Shown here: positions 60,551 to 64,000 of the stretch, in pieces
Position numbering within the stretch: position 1 is the first letter of the stretch
Layout: the number at the start of each line of letters is the position of its first letter
Source of the DNA: Pannonibacter anstelovis
Lineage (GTDB): Bacteria; Pseudomonadota; Alphaproteobacteria; Rhizobiales; Stappiaceae
Assembly: GCF_036881715.1 (NCBI RefSeq)
Contig: NZ_JBAKBF010000014.1
Location: 62,001 to 126,000 of the forward strand
Direction of reading: 5' to 3'
Length of the DNA stretch: 64,000 nt
Notes under the pieces: generated by a model
What the model was told of the DNA's origin: nothing
The model's database searches: none
What the model saw: only the letters and a program-made list of their open reading frames with translations
Program-made: the position numbers and the translations under genes

Positions 60551-60685
60551 CGTCTTCCCGGACGAGAGCGAAGCCGAGATCCGGGACCGGTGAGCCAAGG
60601 TCTCCCGGCTATCGCCTTTAAGTGCAAACCAACTTGCACCCCGGCTCACCGGTCCCGGCTCGCGCTGCGTTTGGCCGGGATGACG
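60551..60685. repeat. Long extragenic palindromic element
   Basis: Nested inverted repeats: CGTCTTCCCGG (60551-60561) with CCGGGATGACG (60675-60685, one mismatch), GGGACCGGTGAGCC (60583-60596) with GGCTCACCGGTCCC (60643-60656, perfect 14 bp), and GTGCAA/TTGCAC at the centre (60622-60639). It fills most of the ~400-base gap between DUF1127 and prmA, which has no gene. Its CGTC...GACG ends recall the element at 25384. Confidence 0.75.
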
Positions 60686-60757
60686 ATGGAGAGTGCCTGT
60701 TGTTTGCCGAACGATGAGGCAGGCACAGGGCCCGCCTCATCCTCATCCGATCTGCCC

Positions 60758-61642
60758 TCAGCCGCGTCCGCGCGTCAGGGTCAGGGTGATCCAGCCGTTC
60801 TTTTCAAAACGCCGCACAAGGCGGAAGCCTTGCGTGCCATAGGCGAAGAGGATGCGCGGGCCGTCCTCGATTCGCAGGCCCGAGAGCACCAGCGTGGCAT
60901 CGCCGGTCATGCGGGCCGAGATGCTTTTTGCCATCTGCATCAGCGGACGGGCCAGAATGTTGGCAATCACCAGATCAAACGGACCATATTCGGCAAAGCG
61001 CCGGTCTTCCACGCCAGCCGCCGTAAAGGTGCGCACGAAATTGCCCACACCGTTCAGCACCGCGTTTTCAGCTGCCGTCTGCGTTGCCACCGGATCAATG
61101 TCGCTGGCAATCACCTGCTGGCGCGAGAGCTTGGCCGCAGCAATGGCCAGAACGCCGGTACCGGTGCCGATATCGAGGATCTTGTCGAACCGCCAATGGC
61201 TGAGCAGTCGGCTGATCTCGCGCAAGCAGCCTTCCGTGGTGGCGTGGTGCCCGGTGCCAAAGGCAAGCGCGGCCTCGATTTCGATGCCGATGCTGCCCGC
61301 TGGCACAGTGCCCCGGTCATGGCTGCCGTGGATGAGGAAACGCCCGGCCGGCACGGGAGCAAGCCCCTCAAGGCTCTTCTCCACCCAGTTCAGGTCTTCC
61401 AGCACCTCGGCTTCAACCGGCGCGGCAAAGGCATCAGCCCCCACCCGGTCCTTCAGCTCATCGGCAGCTTCGTCCGGCTCCATGCCGAACATGAGGATTT
61501 CGACCGCCCAGACCGAGCCGTCCGGCACGAATTCATAGACCGTGACCGGGTTGCCATCGTCCTCATAGGCCTGTTCCACGATCCCGTAGATACGCTTGGC
61601 TTCCAGTTCGGCGGCACAGATCCGCACTCTCACAGTCTGCAT
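60758..61642 (-). CDS. prmA: Ribosomal protein L11 methyltransferase
   Basis: This 294-residue SAM-dependent enzyme methylates L11 of the large ribosomal subunit. The N-terminal substrate domain spans residues 1-110; the linker/catalytic start is IEIEAALAFGTGHHATTEGC, followed by SAM motif I ILDIGTGTGVLAIAAAKL, VIASDIDPVATQTAAENAVL and the catalytic-region FDLVIANILARPL. ATG 61642 has GAGG 5 bases upstream. Usually encoded near unrelated housekeeping genes, as here next to uvrD/pcrA. Confidence 0.95.
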   Translation of the reverse strand: MQTVRVRICAAELEAKRIYGIVEQAYEDDGNPVTVYEFVPDGSVWAVEILMFGMEPDEAADELKDRVGADAFAAPVEAEVLEDLNWVEKSLEGLAPVPAGRFLIHGSHDRGTVPAGSIGIEIEAALAFGTGHHATTEGCLREISRLLSHWRFDKILDIGTGTGVLAIAAAKLSRQQVIASDIDPVATQTAAENAVLNGVGNFVRTFTAAGVEDRRFAEYGPFDLVIANILARPLMQMAKSISARMTGDATLVLSGLRIEDGPRILFAYGTQGFRLVRRFEKNGWITLTLTRGRG

Positions 61643-61760
61643 GAAATCCTCGGCAGCTTGGCAATGACGTGGCCGATATAGCCCCAGCGGCCCCAAACAG
61701 CCAGCCTATTCGGGCGGCAGTAGCCTGAAGACCGCAGGAAACCAGCGTGCGGCCCTGCGC

Positions 61761-64000
61761 TTAATGCCGCTCGACGAAGCTGTCGATCACCCGCTTTTCA
61801 CCGGCCTTCTCGAAATCGATGGTCAGCTTGTTGCCCTCGATGGCCCGGATCGCGCCATAGCCGAACTTGATGTGGAACACCCGTTCGCCGATCTCGAACT
61901 CCGACGGCTTGTCCGCCACGGAGCGGGCTACCAGTTCGCCCTCGATGGTCAGCGGACCTTGCGCCCGGCTGCGGGCAGAGCGCATGTCGCCGCGCCGCCC
62001 GTAATCCTCCCCACCAGCACGCGCCTTCTGCGCCCGCTGCCAGCCCGGCGTCGAATAGGTGTTCTGGAAGGCATCGCGGCTGTCGAAGCGTGACACGCCG
62101 TAGCTGTTGCCCCCGCCATAGCCACCGCCGCTGTAGCCGCCATAGCGGCTGGAGCTTTCGACGACTTCCACATGATCCTCCGGCAGCTCATCCAGAAACC
62201 GCGAGGGAATGCTCGACTGCCATGAGCCATGAATGCGCCTGTTGGAGGCAAACCAGATCTTCGCCCTCTGCCGTGCCCGGGTGATGCCCACATAGGCAAG
62301 CCGCCGCTCTTCCTCCAGTCCGGCACGGCCGCCATCGTCCAGCGCCCGCTGATGCGGAAAGAGGCCTTCTTCCCACCCCGGCAGGAACACCGTGTCAAAC
62401 TCCAGCCCCTTGGCCGAATGCAGCGTCATGATCGAGACGGCATCGGCCGCGTCGGCCGAATCCCGGTCCATCACGAGGGCGATATGCTCGAGGAACCCTG
62501 GCAGAGACTCGAACTCTTCCATGGAGCGGATGAGTTCCTTGAGGTTGTCGAGCCGGCCCGGCGCCTCGGCGGACTTGTCCTGCCGCCACATGGCCGTGTA
62601 GCCGCTTTCGTCCAGAATGATTTCCGCCAGTTCCGAATGCTTGACGCGGGTGAGCTGCGCCCGCCAGCGGTCCAGATCAGCCAGCAGATCCGTGAGCGCC
62701 TTGCGCGCCTTGGGCTTGATCTCTTCCGTGCGGCACAGCTGCGTTGCAGCCTCGATCAGCGGAATGCGCTGCGACCGGGCCAATTCATGCACGATCTTCA
62801 GCGTCGCCTCGCCAAGGCCACGCTTGGGTGTGTTGACGATGCGCTCGAACGCCAGATCATCGGCTGGCTGCACCACGCAGCGGAAATAGGCCATGGCATC
62901 GCGGATTTCGAGCCGTTCATAGAAACGCGGGCCGCCAATGACGCGGTAATTCAGCCCCAGCGTGATGAACCGGTCTTCAAACTCGCGCATCTGGAAGGAC
63001 GCACGCACCAGAATGGCGATCTGGTTGAGCGAATGCCCCTTGCCCTGCAGCGCCTCGATTTCATCACCGATGGAGCGCGCCTCTTCCTCCGAATCCCACG
63101 CAGAGGCGACCGTGACGGCTTCAGCTTCCGGGTCCTTGTCATCGGTGAAGAGCGTCTTGCCAAGCCGCCCCTCATTGTGGGCAATCAGATGCGAGGCCGC
63201 GCCGAGAATATGAGCCGTGGAGCGGTAGTTCCGCTCCAGCCGGATGACGAGCGCGCCGGGAAAATCGTGTTCAAAGCGCAGGATATTGTCCACCTCCGCT
63301 CCGCGCCAGCCATAGATCGACTGGTCGTCGTCACCCACGCAGCAGATGTTGGCATTGCCCTGCGCCAGCAGCCGCAGCCACAGATACTGGGCAATGTTGG
63401 TGTCCTGATACTCATCCACCAGCATGTAGCGGAAGCGGCGCTGATAGTCCTTCAGCACATCTGGCTGGGTCTTGAACAGGGTGATGCAGTGCAGCAGCAG
63501 GTCACCGAAATCCGCCGCATTGAGCACGGACAGACGGTCCTGATACTCCTCGTAAAGCTTGCGCCCCTTGCCATTGCCGAAGGAACGCGCCTCGCCTTCC
63601 GGAATGTCCCTCGGCGTCAAGCCACGGTTCTTCCAGCTGTCCACCTGCGCGGCGAACATGCGCGCCGTCCAGCGCTTTTCATCCAGCCCCTCGGCCTGAA
63701 TGACCTGCTTCATCAGGCGCAGCTGGTCGTCGGTATCGAGGATGGTGAAGCTGCTCTTGAGGCCAACAAGCTCTGCATGGCGGCGCAGGATCTTCACGCA
63801 GATGGAGTGGAACGTGCCCAGCCAGGCCATGCCCTCGACGCCCTCGCCCACATAACGGGCGATGCGCTCCTTCATCTCGCGCGCCGCCTTGTTGGTGAAG
63901 GTCACCGCAAGGATCTGCGAGGGATAGGCCCGGCCGCTTGCCAGAATATGCGCGATGCGTGTGGTCAGAACACGGGTTTTGCCGGTGCCAGCTCCTGCCA
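61761..64000 (-). CDS. UvrD/PcrA-type ATP-dependent DNA helicase (5' end outside window)
   Basis: The last ~746 residues of a superfamily 1 helicase that unwinds DNA in nucleotide-excision and mismatch repair. At the right edge the frame reads AGAGTGKTRVLTTRIAHILA, the Walker A motif, so only the first few dozen residues are missing. Other motifs: VTFTNKAAREMKERI (Ia), MLVDEYQDTNIAQYLWL (Walker B), VGDDDQSIYGWRGAEVDNIL (III), LERNYRSTAHIL (IV), ALQGKGHSLNQIAILVRA, SIMTLHSAKGLEFDTVFLPG (V) and RRLAYVGITRARQRAKIWFA (VI). The C-terminal extension has a Gly/Tyr-rich stretch (GGYSGGGYGGGNSYG) before the terminal Tudor-like domain. The C-terminal domain favours PcrA/UvrD over Rep. Confidence 0.95.
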   Translation of the reverse strand, partial: AGAGTGKTRVLTTRIAHILASGRAYPSQILAVTFTNKAAREMKERIARYVGEGVEGMAWLGTFHSICVKILRRHAELVGLKSSFTILDTDDQLRLMKQVIQAEGLDEKRWTARMFAAQVDSWKNRGLTPRDIPEGEARSFGNGKGRKLYEEYQDRLSVLNAADFGDLLLHCITLFKTQPDVLKDYQRRFRYMLVDEYQDTNIAQYLWLRLLAQGNANICCVGDDDQSIYGWRGAEVDNILRFEHDFPGALVIRLERNYRSTAHILGAASHLIAHNEGRLGKTLFTDDKDPEAEAVTVASAWDSEEEARSIGDEIEALQGKGHSLNQIAILVRASFQMREFEDRFITLGLNYRVIGGPRFYERLEIRDAMAYFRCVVQPADDLAFERIVNTPKRGLGEATLKIVHELARSQRIPLIEAATQLCRTEEIKPKARKALTDLLADLDRWRAQLTRVKHSELAEIILDESGYTAMWRQDKSAEAPGRLDNLKELIRSMEEFESLPGFLEHIALVMDRDSADAADAVSIMTLHSAKGLEFDTVFLPGWEEGLFPHQRALDDGGRAGLEEERRLAYVGITRARQRAKIWFASNRRIHGSWQSSIPSRFLDELPEDHVEVVESSSRYGGYSGGGYGGGNSYGVSRFDSRDAFQNTYSTPGWQRAQKARAGGEDYGRRGDMRSARSRAQGPLTIEGELVARSVADKPSEFEIGERVFHIKFGYGAIRAIEGNKLTIDFEKAGEKRVIDSFVERH

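Noticed and set aside
61761..61763. uvrD/pcrA as a complete gene starting at 63905
   Set aside because: The frame stays open to the window edge and encodes the Walker A motif there, so the codon at 63905 is internal.

Overview
This 64 kb window is a GC-rich (roughly 60%+) alphaproteobacterial chromosome segment. The best lineage evidence is a circularly permuted two-piece tmRNA with tag ANDNYAQDVALAA next to an alpha-type sspB, the thyA / folA / hflK / hflC / DUF2065 / Do-protease order, divergent miaA and serB, and small DUF1127, DUF4169 and DUF2065 proteins. Together these suggest Hyphomicrobiales or a close relative; the species cannot be told from the sequence.

Layout. 1-5.1 kb: the 3' end of pgi, two glycine-zipper lipoproteins, alanine dehydrogenase with a divergent Lrp/AsnC regulator, an SMP-30-type lactonase and a TrhO-type rhodanese. 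5.2-10.7 kb: an accessory R-body (refractile body) locus with five RebB-family genes, a longer protein with a Reb-like C-terminal half, two unrecognised genes and an ECF-type sigma factor, all on the minus strand. 11-25 kb: a secreted unknown, tRNA-Lys(CUU), the ilvB-ilvH operon with a leader peptide and attenuator, serA, pdxJ, a two-domain GSCFA protein, a periplasmic alpha-carbonic anhydrase, two small secreted proteins, kup, a TetR regulator and ilvC. 25-36 kb: repeat-rich DNA after ilvC, a D,D-carboxypeptidase lipoprotein, an ABC-2 exporter, a pirin, a GNAT-Nudix fusion, a PhzF protein, leuA behind a Leu-rich leader peptide, and a scarred monooxygenase/GNAT region holding an AT-rich lipoprotein gene. 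36-50 kb: miaA, serB, a GGDEF-EAL protein, a Do protease, hflKC, an ElaA-like GNAT, an AT-rich folA, a GDPD phosphodiesterase, thyA, ssrA and sspB. 50-64 kb: a large AsmA protein, an FAD-linked dehydrogenase, a ClC channel, aminopeptidase P, DUF1127, prmA and the 5'-truncated uvrD/pcrA.

The R-body locus is the standout. Four reb genes and the sigma gene are each preceded by the same bipartite motif, YNTCAC-N16-CGTC, always with 16 bases between the halves. This looks like an autoregulated ECF promoter set that fires several separately terminated reb transcripts together. One further Reb paralogue has diverged strongly, still aligns end to end without gaps, and lacks the motif. The long Reb-like gene has a strong in-frame internal translation start that would give a second, Reb-sized product.

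Other points of interest are two branched-chain amino-acid leader peptides (ilvB and leuA), a 43-bp duplication of the ilvC 3' end, apparent in-place replacement of folA by a foreign AT-rich copy, and reciprocal gene remnants around the AT-rich lipoprotein gene. All family assignments come from motifs read by eye; no database search was possible.
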